This document shows, one piece after another, positions 18,658 to 27,966 of a DNA stretch of 64,000 nucleotides. The notes under the pieces are model-generated. The model searched no databases. It had not been told where the DNA came from and worked only from the letters and a program-made list of their open reading frames with translations. The DNA is from Desulfosoma caldarium (GTDB lineage Bacteria; Desulfobacterota; Syntrophobacteria; Syntrophobacterales; DSM-9756): assembly GCF_003751385.1 (NCBI RefSeq), contig NZ_RJVA01000013.1:409900-473899 (forward strand), given 5' to 3'. A program made the position numbers and the translations under genes. Position 1 is the first letter of the stretch; every line of letters starts with the position of its first letter.

Positions 18658-18771
18658 GAAGATCCCTCGATTTAACTATGGAGAAAAACGCATGAAAACC
18701 CATGAGCGGAGGGCAGTCTAAAGGCTTTCCCTGGCAGAGTCAACTTCCTTCATAGGGCGCAGATGCGGGAC

Positions 18772-18801
18772 TTGTTGAGCAAAAATGCCATGTGGTATAT
18801 A
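18772..18801 (+). promoter_or_regulatory. Possible sigma70 promoter of ssb
   Basis: TTGTTG at 18772-18777 and TATATA at 18796-18801 are separated by 18 bp, about 93 bp before the ssb start, within the plsC/ssb divergent intergenic region. It is a moderate match only. Confidence 0.4.
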
Positions 18802-18894
18802 CAGTCAACTAAAAACCTTTGGCTCTGACGAGAACCATTGCCTCGTCGCGCGGCGACGATAGGGCCCCAGCGGCCTGGGAAAGCGAGGGACGCT

Positions 18895-19368
18895 ATGGCA
18901 CGGACATTGAACAAGGTCATCCTGATCGGCCGATTGGGTGCCGATCCCGACGTGCGGTATACTCAAAGTGGCCTGCCTGTGGTGCGTTTCAACCTGGCCA
19001 CCAATGAGAGGGTTCCGGCGGGGGAAGGGAACTGGGAAGACCGCACCGAGTGGCATCGCATTGTGGTCTTTGGCAAGGCAGCCGAAAACTGTGCCAACTA
19101 TCTTTCCAAAGGCCGGCTGGTTTACGTAGAAGGGCGCCTGCGCACCAATCAATGGGAGGATGCTCAGGGCATTCGAAGATACACCACGGAAATTGTTGCC
19201 TCGGATGTGGGGTTTCTCGATAGCGGCCGCGATGCGCCGGTTGGGGCCGAAACCGGCCAGGCTCCTTTGCAGCGAGGTTCTAGGGAACAGCCCAGACCCG
19301 AAGAACCATTTCCCGATTCGCTTCCGGAAATGTCCGAACCGCACGACAACGACAACATTCCTTTTTAG
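18895..19368 (+). CDS. ssb: Single-stranded DNA-binding protein
   Basis: A 157-residue SSB. An OB-fold occupies residues 1-105 ([49 protein letters not shown]). A short low-complexity linker then leads to the acidic protein-interaction tip DNDNIPF. ATG 18895 is chosen because the OB-fold starts there and GAGG lies 6 nt upstream. It is probably monocistronic, between divergent plsC and convergent tatA. Confidence 0.95.
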   Translation: MARTLNKVILIGRLGADPDVRYTQSGLPVVRFNLATNERVPAGEGNWEDRTEWHRIVVFGKAAENCANYLSKGRLVYVEGRLRTNQWEDAQGIRRYTTEIVASDVGFLDSGRDAPVGAETGQAPLQRGSREQPRPEEPFPDSLPEMSEPHDNDNIPF

Positions 19369-19382
19369 CAGGCTTTACGCCG

Positions 19383-19400
19383 AAGCGCGCTGCGCTTTTC
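19383..19400 (+). terminator. Possible short terminator hairpin of ssb
   Basis: A 6-bp stem AAGCGC/GCGCTT with a 3-nt loop, running into a short T stretch, 15 bp after the ssb stop. It is weak, because the loop is small and the T-run short. Confidence 0.3.
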
Positions 19401-19823
19401 CTGGGATCGCGGCCCTTTGGCCCGCACAAAAAAGCGAGCGCGACGCCACGGTACTCGGTCTTTGGAAAAGGCGGCCCTGCAGCCGTCCGCATAGTTTCAG
19501 AACCGCAAGACCGAAGCTTCTTTGACGGAAAAGGCCTCGTGAATCCGAAGAGGCGCTTTTGGCCAGGCCGAGTTCTCGATGGCGCCGCGCCGTTTTGGTC
19601 CCCGGCTTCGCAAAACGAAGCTCGTCCATCAGTAGAGGGGAGTTGTTTCAAGTGCGCGGGAGGTATCCCCTCCGCGAAAGCGGTGTCCCGACGAGTAACA
19701 TGCCCCTGAAGGGACTGAAGCGCTGCGCGCGATGGGCAGGTGTGGGGGTGCGGGAACCCGAGAACTGGGTGGAGACGCGGTAACCGACGCGCTCAAAGAG
19801 ATTTTCGGGTCGCCAAATGGAGA
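19401..19823. other. Intergenic region without recognised gene
   Basis: About 420 bp between ssb and the end of tatA. I found no convincing reading frame, tRNA, tmRNA, 6S or SRP RNA signature. Several GC-rich hairpins are possible. Confidence 0.5.
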
Positions 19824-20036
19824 TCAGCTGGCCGGTTTTTCTGTCCCGCTGGCAGAGGCCTCTATTTTTTCCGTTTTCTTTTCGGCCAGTTCCGGTTCTT
19901 CCTGGGTTGCTTTCTTGAAGTTGCGAATGCCCTTGCCCAATCCGGCACCGATTTCAGGCAGCTTTCCGGCTCCAAAGATAATGAGCACAATCAACAAAAT
20001 AACCAACAATTCGGGCATACCGATGCCACCAATCAT
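19824..20036 (-). CDS. tatA: Twin-arginine translocase subunit TatA/TatE
   Basis: A 70-residue Sec-independent export subunit. It has an N-terminal transmembrane helix ([16 protein letters not shown]), the conserved [10 protein letters not shown] hinge and amphipathic helix [12 protein letters not shown], then a charged tail. AAGGAG lies 6 nt before the ATG. No tatB/tatC is adjacent. It exports folded redox proteins, important in sulfate reducers with periplasmic hydrogenases and formate dehydrogenases. Confidence 0.93.
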   Translation of the reverse strand: MIGGIGMPELLVILLIVLIIFGAGKLPEIGAGLGKGIRNFKKATQEEPELAEKKTEKIEASASGTEKPAS

Positions 20037-20057
20037 GGAAAGACTCCTTCCTCGAGG

Positions 20058-20459
20058 TTACGTACCCAACAGCTGTTCAACCTCTTGGACCAGTTGAAGG
20101 AATTCTTTGGACCGCCTGTACTCATCCAGCCGGCGTTGATGCTCCAGCCAACTTTCCCAGACCTTCATCCACAGAGCGTTGTGCCAGTAATGTGCGGCGG
20201 GCTTTTCGGGATGGTCCACTCTTTGGCGGTACTCCTGATACTCTTCATGGCAATGCCGGCAGAAGGGATAAGGGCTGGCATACCGTTGGCCGGACCTTTC
20301 CCCGGGATCCAACTGCGTGCCGCACTTGGCGCATTTGAAAGCGCACCGACTGCATTGAAAGAGACTGCGCAGGGCTTCCACCTTGCGACGACGGGCCTCG
20401 GCATCCTTTTCGGCCCTGGCGCCATCGCTTCGTTTGCCGAAATCAATGATTTCCGCCAT
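20058..20459 (-). CDS. Cys-rich hypothetical protein with zinc-ribbon-like clusters
   Basis: About 133 residues, not recognised as a named family. The N-terminal half is charged and helical. Four or more metal-type knuckles follow in its middle (CSRCAFKCAKC, then CRHCH), which look like a zinc ribbon. The C-terminal half is helical and rich in W/E/Q. ATG 20459 follows a GAGGGGG; an upstream in-frame start at 20537 is less likely. It lies between hemA and tatA on the same strand. Confidence 0.6.
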   Translation of the reverse strand: MAEIIDFGKRSDGARAEKDAEARRRKVEALRSLFQCSRCAFKCAKCGTQLDPGERSGQRYASPYPFCRHCHEEYQEYRQRVDHPEKPAAHYWHNALWMKVWESWLEHQRRLDEYRRSKEFLQLVQEVEQLLGT

Positions 20460-20533
20460 AGCCCCCTCGGCTTCATGTTCTTGCCTTCCGCTCTTGAAAA
20501 TCTTTGAACGGTCGGCGGCTTGAATCGTTAACA

Positions 20534-21838
20534 TCACCCGTCGGTGCAGTCAAGGGAGCTTGTGGGTGCGTCTTCCTGGTCCAGGTTAAAGAGCTGTTGC
20601 GTGAAGTTGACATAAGCGTTCTTGGAATCTCGCACCGATTTTTTCTTCAAGAAGACAATGGGGTCGTGCAGAAGTTTCTTGATGATGGTTTCCGTCAACA
20701 CCCCAATGGCTTCCTTTTCCTTATCGCTCAATTCGGGTAGTTGGGAAAGGGTTTTGCGCAATTCCGCCCGTCGAATCTCTTCAGCTTTGCGACGCAGCGC
20801 AATGATGGTCGGCACCACGTCCAGTGTTTGAAGCCATTGCTGAAATTGCAACGTTTCCGTGTCGATGATGTGCTGGGCTTTTTCCGCTTCGTGGCGCCTT
20901 TCCGAGAGGTTGAAGTCCACGATGCCCTTCAGGTCGTCGATGTCGTAAAGGTAGACGTTGTCCAGATCATGGATTTTGGGGTCCACGTTGCGCGGCATGG
21001 CGATGTCGATAAAAAACAAGGGGCGATTCTTGCGCTTGCGCATGCGAGGCTTCAGGTCTTCGGCACGCAAAATGGGTTCGGCGGCGGCCGTGGAACACAA
21101 GACGATGTCTACCTGCAGCAGAGCGTCCAAAAAATGGCTAAAGGGAATGGTTTGGGCATGAAACCGTCGCGCAAGTTCTACAGCGCGTTCCAGCGTGCGA
21201 TTGACGATCACCATGTTCCGAACGCCGTTGGATCGAAAGTGCTCCGCTGCCAATTCCGCCATTTCTCCGGCGCCCAGCAGCATGACCCGTTTGCCTTGAA
21301 GTTCTCCAAAGATTTTCTTGGCCAGGGTCACCGCGGCGTAGCTCACGGACACGGCATGACAGCCGATGTTGGTTTCCGTGCGAACCCGTTTGGCCACGGA
21401 AAAGGTCTTGTGCAACAGCCGGTTCAAAACCACACCCACGGTGCGATACTGGGTGGCTTCTCGATAGGCGTCCTTAATCTGCCCGAGAATCTGGGGTTCT
21501 CCGACGACCATGGAATCCAGGCTGGATGCGACGCGAAAAAGATGGCGCACAGCGTCCAGATTCCTGTGCACATAGAGGTGGTTGACCACCACGTCTTTGG
21601 GCAGATCCACTAGGCGCACCATGAGGTCTGTCATTTCTTCCACGGCCTGAAGGCCGTTGGACGTCGTGAACAGAAACTCCACACGATTGCAAGTCGATAG
21701 AAAAAAAAGTTCCTCCACAGCCCGGCAATGAGTTCGATGTTCCAGAGGGCTTGCATTCAGGCGGCAGACCTGGGCAATGCGTTCACGAATCTCTACAGGA
21801 GCTGTCTTGTGGTTCATTCCTACAAGATAAATGTCCAT
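20534..21838 (-). CDS. hemA: Glutamyl-tRNA reductase
   Basis: A 434-residue NADPH-dependent enzyme reducing Glu-tRNA to glutamate-1-semialdehyde, the first step of C5 tetrapyrrole synthesis. The catalytic cysteine is in FFLSTCNRVE. SLDSMVVGEPQILGQIK, the Rossmann motif MLLGAGEMAELAAEHF and the C-terminal dimerisation helices are present. ATG 21838 is favoured by GAGGG 7 nt upstream over a GTG at 21844. It is linked to a CcsA-like gene and siroheme dehydrogenase upstream. Confidence 0.95.
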   Translation of the reverse strand: MDIYLVGMNHKTAPVEIRERIAQVCRLNASPLEHRTHCRAVEELFFLSTCNRVEFLFTTSNGLQAVEEMTDLMVRLVDLPKDVVVNHLYVHRNLDAVRHLFRVASSLDSMVVGEPQILGQIKDAYREATQYRTVGVVLNRLLHKTFSVAKRVRTETNIGCHAVSVSYAAVTLAKKIFGELQGKRVMLLGAGEMAELAAEHFRSNGVRNMVIVNRTLERAVELARRFHAQTIPFSHFLDALLQVDIVLCSTAAAEPILRAEDLKPRMRKRKNRPLFFIDIAMPRNVDPKIHDLDNVYLYDIDDLKGIVDFNLSERRHEAEKAQHIIDTETLQFQQWLQTLDVVPTIIALRRKAEEIRRAELRKTLSQLPELSDKEKEAIGVLTETIIKKLLHDPIVFLKKKSVRDSKNAYVNFTQQLFNLDQEDAPTSSLDCTDG

Positions 21839-21848
21839 GGCCACGCCC

Positions 21849-22673
21849 TCATTGTGAGGAAAATAGCGTATGGTGTCCTTTCAAAAAGAGGTTGACCCCA
21901 AGAAAGGTAATCAACACGGCGGAAAAGCCAAAGATGGCCAGCCAGGCCGCCTTGCGGCCGCGCCAGCCGACGGCCAGGCGTTCGTGCAACAAAATGGCGT
22001 AAATGAACCATGTGATCAGGGCAAAAATTTCCTTAGGATCCCAGTTCCAGGGGGATTTCCACACGGTGCTGGCATAGAGAAAACCAGCCAAAAGGCCCAG
22101 CGTCATCAAGGGAAATCCCATGAGCAAGCACACATGGTTAACCCTGTCCAACCGTTCTAAGGCCGGCAAACGATCGTCCAGGGATCCTGGCCTCTTTTTC
22201 TTAATGATCCGCTCCTGATAAAGGTACAAAACCGCAGCCGCAAAAGCCACGGCAAACAGGGCGTTGGCGGCAAAAAGGGTGCTCACGTGAATCCATACCC
22301 AGACGCTTTTTAAGAGCGGGGAAGCGGGCATCATGTGCGAGGGTAAAATGGTCGAAGGTAACGTAAATGCGGCAGCCAGGGGCGCCACAAAGGTTCCCAA
22401 GATGCGCAGCCCCAAGCGGTTTTGGATGACCAAATACGTAACGACCAGAAGCCAGGAAAAAAAAGAAAGGGCTTCCGAGAGGGTGCTGACCTCCAGATGC
22501 CCCGCCGCAAAGAAACGCATCCCAATGGCTGCCCCGTGAAAAAGCATTCCACCCACCAGTGATATCCAGGCGGCTCGATGGACGTTTTCTCCGTTGCGCA
22601 CCAGAAAGAAGAAGTAGCCCACGGACCCGACACAATAGCCGCAGGCGGCAAGGATTAGCAGGATGTGCTCCAT
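21849..22673 (-). CDS. CcsA/HemX-like cytochrome c assembly membrane protein
   Basis: About 274 residues with eight predicted membrane helices. The WxWDPKE motif (SPWNWDPKEIFALITW) is the tryptophan-rich heme-handling signature of CcsA/CcmF/HemX proteins. A gene of this type next to hemA is common in deltaproteobacteria and Gram-positives; it either delivers heme for cytochrome c maturation or modulates HemA. The start may be 22673 or 22691; both overlap the upstream gene. Confidence 0.82.
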   Translation of the reverse strand: MEHILLILAACGYCVGSVGYFFFLVRNGENVHRAAWISLVGGMLFHGAAIGMRFFAAGHLEVSTLSEALSFFSWLLVVTYLVIQNRLGLRILGTFVAPLAAAFTLPSTILPSHMMPASPLLKSVWVWIHVSTLFAANALFAVAFAAAVLYLYQERIIKKKRPGSLDDRLPALERLDRVNHVCLLMGFPLMTLGLLAGFLYASTVWKSPWNWDPKEIFALITWFIYAILLHERLAVGWRGRKAAWLAIFGFSAVLITFLGVNLFLKGHHTLFSSQ

Positions 22674-23380
22674 GCCTTTTCCCAAAGCCATGCCACGCGA
22701 TCGCGCGGCACGAGATCGTGTAGGACCGCCGAAACCGCATCAATCATCTCGGAAAATCGTTCTCGGCGAATCCATTCCGTCAAGGGAAGATCCGCCACCC
22801 GGCGAAACAACTCTTGGTTCAACGCACTGTCCCGGCTCTGTTTCTGAATGTGTCGGCGCAGTGCTCCAAGAAAGCGCAGGCACGGTTCCCATTCCGGCCC
22901 GAATTGTTCTTCAAGCCTTTGACGAACCCGCCGCGCCACGGCAGGGCTCAGCCCTTCCGTGGCCACGGCTATGGTGAGCGGGCCGCGGCGAAAGGATGCC
23001 GGCACCACACAGGAACCCAGATGCGGCGAAGACGCCATGTTGCACCATACACGCCGGAGTTTCGCATCCGCGGCGATGTGTTCATTGAGAGTCTCGTCGT
23101 TCGTGGCTGCAAAGACCAGATCGACGCCGTCCATGTGGTGCGCGGCGTAGTGGGAGCCAAGGTAGAGCAGGGTCTTGCCGTCGGCGGCATCCTTGAGCCA
23201 AGGGGTAAGGTCCCTGGCCACTAGGCGCACATGTGCGCCGTGTTCCAGGAGTTTACGGACTTTCCTTTCGCCGACGGCACCGCCCCCCACAACCAGGCAC
23301 ACTCGATCCTCTAAGGAGAGGAAGATCGGATACATAGGGGAAGTATGCTTCTGCGCATCTACCCGGCTCACGCGCGGCAT
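22655..23380 (-). CDS. Precorrin-2 dehydrogenase / sirohydrochlorin ferrochelatase (Met8/CysG N-terminal type)
   Basis: About 241 residues. The N-terminal Rossmann motif CLVVGGGAVGERKVRKLLEHGA is followed by VFAATNDETLN and the CysG-type segment FRRGPLTIAVATEGLSPAVARRVRQ. It oxidises precorrin-2 to sirohydrochlorin with NAD+, and possibly chelates iron, supplying siroheme for dissimilatory sulfite reductase. ATG 23380 has GGAGG close upstream; ATG 23335 is a shorter alternative. No fused uroporphyrinogen methyltransferase domain is present. Confidence 0.88.
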   Translation of the reverse strand: MPRVSRVDAQKHTSPMYPIFLSLEDRVCLVVGGGAVGERKVRKLLEHGAHVRLVARDLTPWLKDAADGKTLLYLGSHYAAHHMDGVDLVFAATNDETLNEHIAADAKLRRVWCNMASSPHLGSCVVPASFRRGPLTIAVATEGLSPAVARRVRQRLEEQFGPEWEPCLRFLGALRRHIQKQSRDSALNQELFRRVADLPLTEWIRRERFSEMIDAVSAVLHDLVPRDRVAWLWEKAWSTSC

Positions 23381-23589
23381 TTCCTCCGATCTAGGCACGG
23401 CCCTCGCCAGCTTTTGGTGTAGATTCTCTGGGTAAAAACACGCGATTCGTTTAACACGACCGGGCAAATAAGGGCAAGCCCAGGCCTTGGCTTTCGTTGT
23501 GCTCTCGAACAGAACCTTCTAGAGCCCATGGGTTGCGACCTGGGAGCTTGATTAAACGAAAGGGCGGAAGGATACGGAGGGGGCTGGGG

Positions 23590-24636
23590 CTAGGAACGCC
23601 GGCACAAGACGTAGTCAGCGATATCGAGTAGAAGTGATTTGGTGGGGCTGGAGGAAAAGGCGTCAAGGTTTTCCTTGGCCATGGTCACATATTCGGCGGC
23701 CCTTTGCACGGTGTAATCCACGCCGCCGCATTCCCGAACCAGCCGCTGGACCGCCAGAATATCTTCGGGGGTTTGGCGTTCCGCCGTAAAAACGGTTCGA
23801 ATCAGGTCTCGATGGTGCGCATCCGCGTGCGCCATAGCGTAGATGAGAGGCAGTGTGGCTTTGCCTTCCTGCAGATCATTTCCCACCGGTTTTCCCAATT
23901 CGTCCACGGTTCCCACATAATCCAGAGCGTCGTCGATGAGCTGAAAAGCGATGCCCAAGTGGCGCCCATAGTCGCTCAACGCTTTTTCCTGGGCTGCGGG
24001 AGCCTCCGCGAAAATGGCGCCAATGCGGCAGGCCGCGCTCATGAGCACGGCCGTCTTTCGAAGGATGACTTCCATGTAGGCCGCTTCGTCTGTTTCCAGG
24101 TCATCGGAATGAATCAATTGAAGAACTTCACCCTCGGCCATGCGCGTAGTGGTTTCGGAAAGGACTTCCAGAATGCGAAGATTATTGTAAAGAACGGTCA
24201 TGAGGATGGCCTTGGAATAAAGAAAATCGCCCACAAGAACCACGGCCGGGTTGCCCCACAAGGTGTTGGCGGCAGGCTTTGTGCGGCGAATTTCTGCATT
24301 GTCCACCACGTCGTCGTGCAAAAGGGTGGCGGCATGAAGAAATTCAAAAACCACGGACAGGTCTGCATCTCGATTGCCCTGATAGCCGCACAGCTTGGAG
24401 GAAAGGACCATCAGTAGAGGACGAAGACGCTTTCCACCGCTTTCCATGATGTAGCGGCCCACCACCTCGATAAGGGGCACGCTGGAACTCAAATGCCGCC
24501 GTATGGCCTGCTCGATGCGTTCCAGTTCGGGGCGAATGCTCGCATAAATGCGGGCTTTGAGAAGATTGCCATTCGAGGTCGAGGGGGTATCTTGGGGGGC
24601 GGCGAAGACTGTCACGACAGCGGCTTTGCTCCTCAA
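23590..24636 (-). CDS. Trans-polyprenyl diphosphate synthase (octaprenyl-type)
   Basis: About 348 residues. Both aspartate-rich Mg/diphosphate motifs are seen: LLHDDVVDNAEIRR and QLIDDALDYVG. GGKRLRPLL also marks the family. It elongates farnesyl diphosphate with isopentenyl units, most likely making the menaquinone side chain; the product chain length cannot be read safely. The TTG at 24636 is a weak start; GTG 24615 or a later codon are alternatives. It lies downstream of rimO on the same strand. Confidence 0.9.
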   Translation of the reverse strand: MRSKAAVVTVFAAPQDTPSTSNGNLLKARIYASIRPELERIEQAIRRHLSSSVPLIEVVGRYIMESGGKRLRPLLMVLSSKLCGYQGNRDADLSVVFEFLHAATLLHDDVVDNAEIRRTKPAANTLWGNPAVVLVGDFLYSKAILMTVLYNNLRILEVLSETTTRMAEGEVLQLIHSDDLETDEAAYMEVILRKTAVLMSAACRIGAIFAEAPAAQEKALSDYGRHLGIAFQLIDDALDYVGTVDELGKPVGNDLQEGKATLPLIYAMAHADAHHRDLIRTVFTAERQTPEDILAVQRLVRECGGVDYTVQRAAEYVTMAKENLDAFSSSPTKSLLLDIADYVLCRRS

Positions 24637-24716
24637 AGGGCTGAAAACGCTGGCCTGTTCGCAGGGTTAGGCGTCCAAATACACGATTCCTTACATAGCG
24701 AAAAAACCCTAGGGTG

Positions 24717-26132
24717 TCAAATTTTTCCTCTACCTCCAAAAGGCGCCCTGGCGTTTTCGAATGAGGGTTCAGATGCCCCGGGCCGAAGGGGTAAAAGGCG
24801 GGCTTCCAGGTCGTAATCGTGGGTCTTGAGAATTTCCGCTTGCATGATGTCTCCGGCCACAGCCTCACCTTCCACAATTAAGACACAGCCGTCCACTTCC
24901 GGGGCTTGGGTGGGTAAGCGGCCGACGGCCAAGAATTCTGTTTCCGAATGCAGGCCTTCCACAAGGATCGGCACGCGATGGCCGATTAGGCGTCGCAGAT
25001 TGTCCCGGGAAATCCTTTGTTGAAGGGCCATGAGCATATCCCGCCTGGCTTGCTTGATCTCTTCGGCAACAGGGTCGGCAAGACGGGCCGCTCGACAGCC
25101 CTTTTCCGCAGAAAATGCAAAAACCCCCATGTGGTTAAACCGTACGTCCGTCACAAAGCGGCACAGTTCCTGAAAATCGGCTTCGGTTTCCCCGGGAAAG
25201 CCCACCATGAGCGATGTTCTCAAGGCCACATCGGGCAAGTGGTTGCGAATGCGTTCGATGAGCTCCACGGGCCGAAGGCTCTTTCCTCGCCGATGCATCG
25301 CTTCGAGAATCCTCGGAACACAGTGTTGAAAAGGAATGTCGAGGTATGGAACTACCTTGGAACTTGCGGCCATGGTGCGCAAGAGCTCGTCGGAAACACC
25401 AAAGGGAGAGGTGTAGAGAAGGCGAACCCAGTGCAGCCCTGAAATGTCCTCTAAAGCTTCCAGAAGTCTGCAGAGAGCGTCGGGCTCTCCGCGGTCCGTT
25501 CCAAAGGCGGTGGTGTCTTGCGCGATCAGGTTGACCTCCACGACGCCGGCCTCGGCCAGATGCCGCACTTCGGTTACCACATCCTCCACGGTGCGGCTGC
25601 GGGACGGGCCTCTCAGGGCGGGGATCAGGCAAAAGGAACAACGGTGACGGCAACCTTCGGCTATTTTCACATAGGCCCAGTGGGCCGGCGTCGAAGGTAT
25701 CCGCGTGATGCCTCCGTGGTAAAAGTATCCAGGGCGTTGCAAAAAAATTTTGGGCGTTCCCAGTTGAATGAATTTTTGAAAAAGGTCTGCGAAACGGTGG
25801 TAATGGGACGTTCCGAGAAAAAGATCCACCTCGGGAAGGAGCGAGACTAGCTTGCGACCATAGCGCTGCACCATGCACCCCACCGCCACCAGGTGCCTGC
25901 AGGACCCTTCTTCCTTGTAACGTGCCATTTCCAAGAGGTGATCCACCGCTTCCTGTACGGCCGATTCCAAGAAACCGCACGTGTTGACCACAATGAGGGC
26001 CGCCTGAGACGCCTCGGCGGTGACCTCATAGCCCAGCCGCTGCACCTGCGCGGCCAGGACTTCGCTGTCCACAAGATTCTTCGCGCACCCCAGACTCACC
26101 ACAGCGGCTTTTTCGTGCATGCCCTTTTCCAT
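24717..26132 (-). CDS. rimO: Ribosomal protein S12 methylthiotransferase RimO
   Basis: A radical SAM methylthiotransferase modifying an aspartate of ribosomal protein S12. The N-terminal UPF0004 domain begins with the RimO-specific VSLGCAKNLVDSE, followed by VVNTCGF and VGCMVQRYG cluster cysteines. The radical SAM CxxxCxxC is EGCRHRCSFC, and a C-terminal TRAM domain is present. ATG 26132 is my choice; 26120 is close behind and 26186 upstream. Confidence 0.94.
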   Translation of the reverse strand: MEKGMHEKAAVVSLGCAKNLVDSEVLAAQVQRLGYEVTAEASQAALIVVNTCGFLESAVQEAVDHLLEMARYKEEGSCRHLVAVGCMVQRYGRKLVSLLPEVDLFLGTSHYHRFADLFQKFIQLGTPKIFLQRPGYFYHGGITRIPSTPAHWAYVKIAEGCRHRCSFCLIPALRGPSRSRTVEDVVTEVRHLAEAGVVEVNLIAQDTTAFGTDRGEPDALCRLLEALEDISGLHWVRLLYTSPFGVSDELLRTMAASSKVVPYLDIPFQHCVPRILEAMHRRGKSLRPVELIERIRNHLPDVALRTSLMVGFPGETEADFQELCRFVTDVRFNHMGVFAFSAEKGCRAARLADPVAEEIKQARRDMLMALQQRISRDNLRRLIGHRVPILVEGLHSETEFLAVGRLPTQAPEVDGCVLIVEGEAVAGDIMQAEILKTHDYDLEARLLPLRPGASEPSFENARAPFGGRGKI

Positions 26133-26492
26133 CGATCCTGTATCCACCTTCGCCTGCCTTGGCCTAAAGTTTTTCAGACTTGTCAAAAAAGATGCCAGAA
26201 AGAAACTCTCTATACAAAAAATTGCGGTGAAGGGGGAGTGAAAAAAAGATTTTACTCGGAAATGGGAGCATGCGTCAGAAAAACTTCATGACCCCATGGA
26301 GGAAGAACCCTTGTGGGTAAATGGGCTTTTTCCAATCCGGCCGTGACGGCGAATACGCGAATATGGGAACAATTCGCCGAAAATGCCCTTTATGGCGCCT
26401 TGTCTTAGCGTCCCGTGGGTGGCTAAAGGCTGCAAGGAACCGACGGCTCTGAAGCAGAGGGCCATTGGCAGGACCTTTAATGAGGAGTCATC
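26133..26492. other. Divergent intergenic region rimO / lytic transglycosylase
   Basis: About 360 bp, A-rich in its left half. No riboswitch or small RNA family was recognised and no clear -35/-10 pair stood out. Confidence 0.4.
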
Positions 26493-27569
26493 ATGGCGGC
26501 TATCCTTTGGCATGGGGTTTCCAAGCTTCAGGAAGAGCGCGCGGGGATTAATGATCTTCTTGGTTTTCTTTTTGTTCTCGCGACGTTGCTGACAGTCTCT
26601 ACGTCTTGGGTGGCCCCGGCAAGGGCGGCGGCGGTCGATCCTCTTGAGCAGATTTTCGGAGTTGGCCGCAGGGTGAGTCTGCCAACCAGTGAGTCTATGC
26701 TGGCGGCGGTTCCCGTTAAGCCGCAGACGCGAGGATCCTTCACGGCACCCGCCCCTTCAGAACCTCACGGCTGCCCTCAAGAGCGCTCCATTTTTTTCCG
26801 CCATCACCCCAAAATTGTTGTGTCCATTCCAAAATATGTGGTCGGCGATCTGAACAGTTTTCAGGTCATGCTGAACAGAGCCTGGATCTATCTTCCCATC
26901 ATGAAAGAGATTTTGGACATGGTGGGAGCGCCTTCCGATTTGTTGGCCGTGGTGTTTGTTGAGAGCGGCTTTAACGGACGTGTGCGTTCGCCTGCGGGTG
27001 CCGCCGGATTCTGGCAGCTCATGCCCAAAACGGCGCGCACCCTCGGCCTGCGGGTGGACGCCTGGGTGGATGAACGCTTGGATCCCATCAAGGCCACTCG
27101 AGCTGCGGCCGTGTACCTCATGGACCTCTACGAACAGTTTGGGTCGTGGGAATTGGCTTTGGCGGCGTACAACGCGGGCGATGGCGCGGTCCGGCGGGCC
27201 ATCCGTCGGCACCGAAGCGACGACTTTTGGACGCTGGCCAAAAAAAGGGCCTTGCCCCATCAGACCAGGCATTTTGTGCCTAAAGTTCTTGCGGCGGTGG
27301 AAGTGCTTCGGAACTTTGAGCGCTACGGGCTGGAAAAGCCCAGCTATGAGCCGGTGTGGACATTCACCACCGTTTGGGTTCAGCGCCGCTTGTCCCTTCA
27401 TCAGGCTTCCGTGTGGACGGGCGTGCCTCTGCAAGACCTTCGACGATTGAACCCAGCGTTACGTCGTGACCAGATTCCTGCAGGGAAAGCCTATCCTTTA
27501 AGGCTACCGCCTGCTGCTGTGAAGGATTTTCTCTTGGCCTATGAGCGGTTGATCAACAAGAAAAGCTGA
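26493..27569 (+). CDS. MltD-like lytic transglycosylase
   Basis: A 358-residue exported murein transglycosylase. The hydrophobic export segment lies around residues 22-46 (ends APARAAA). The SLT/MltD domain in the middle shows the catalytic glutamate in VVFVESGF, then AGFWQLMP, PIKATRAAAVYL and LALAAYNAGDGAV. The C-terminal ~60 residues look like one degenerate LysM-type glycan-binding repeat. It cleaves peptidoglycan to 1,6-anhydromuropeptides. It is followed by a small coiled-coil gene. Confidence 0.88.
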   Translation: MAAILWHGVSKLQEERAGINDLLGFLFVLATLLTVSTSWVAPARAAAVDPLEQIFGVGRRVSLPTSESMLAAVPVKPQTRGSFTAPAPSEPHGCPQERSIFFRHHPKIVVSIPKYVVGDLNSFQVMLNRAWIYLPIMKEILDMVGAPSDLLAVVFVESGFNGRVRSPAGAAGFWQLMPKTARTLGLRVDAWVDERLDPIKATRAAAVYLMDLYEQFGSWELALAAYNAGDGAVRRAIRRHRSDDFWTLAKKRALPHQTRHFVPKVLAAVEVLRNFERYGLEKPSYEPVWTFTTVWVQRRLSLHQASVWTGVPLQDLRRLNPALRRDQIPAGKAYPLRLPPAAVKDFLLAYERLINKKS

Positions 27570-27612
27570 CCTGGGTCGCCATCCTTTGGAAAACCGGGCC
27601 TGTGGAGCGTCC

Positions 27613-27795
27613 ATGAGCATTCGATCGGTCGCCCAAGAACTGTATCAGTGCATGAAGCGTGTGGAAGAGCTTGAGAAAACTTTGGCGTCTTTGGGGCCCA
27701 ACCACCCCGATCGATCAGAGTTGGAAAAAGCGCTGGCTGAAGCCAAAAGAGAAAGGGACCAGCTGAAAGGAGCCCTGGAGGGCGCCAAGCACTAG
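27613..27795 (+). CDS. Small coiled-coil hypothetical protein
   Basis: About 60 residues, mostly one charged coiled coil (RVEELEKTLASLG ... ELEKALAEAKRERDQLKGAL) with an NHPDR turn. ATG 27613 follows GGAG; a longer start at 27586 is possible. No signal peptide. Function unknown. It sits between the transglycosylase and the sat promoter. Confidence 0.6.
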   Translation: MSIRSVAQELYQCMKRVEELEKTLASLGPNHPDRSELEKALAEAKRERDQLKGALEGAKH

Positions 27796-27851
27796 GGACT
27801 CGATGCCGGCTTAGGAAGAGGGTGTGCGAGTCTCTTTGCGTCTTTTTTCAC

Positions 27852-27879
27852 TTGACACGGTGCGGGTACCTTCTATAAT
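27852..27879 (+). promoter_or_regulatory. Near-perfect sigma70 promoter of sat-apr
   Basis: Consensus TTGACA at 27852-27857 and consensus TATAAT at 27874-27879 with a 16-bp spacer, about 88 bp before the sat ATG. This is the strongest promoter seen in the window and fits very high expression of sulfate-reduction genes. The long leader could hold an operator, but I see no clear Rex-type dyad. Confidence 0.85.
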
Positions 27880-27966
27880 GCGATTGATACAGATTGCACA
27901 AGCTAGAGTGCCGCCTCTTGCGGAAGGTGTTGTGTAGATCTAACAACGAGACGAGGAGAGTGGATT

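Noticed and set aside
26187..26492. Riboswitch upstream of the lytic transglycosylase
   Set aside because: I compared it by eye with c-di-GMP and cobalamin riboswitch cores and found no matching conserved core.
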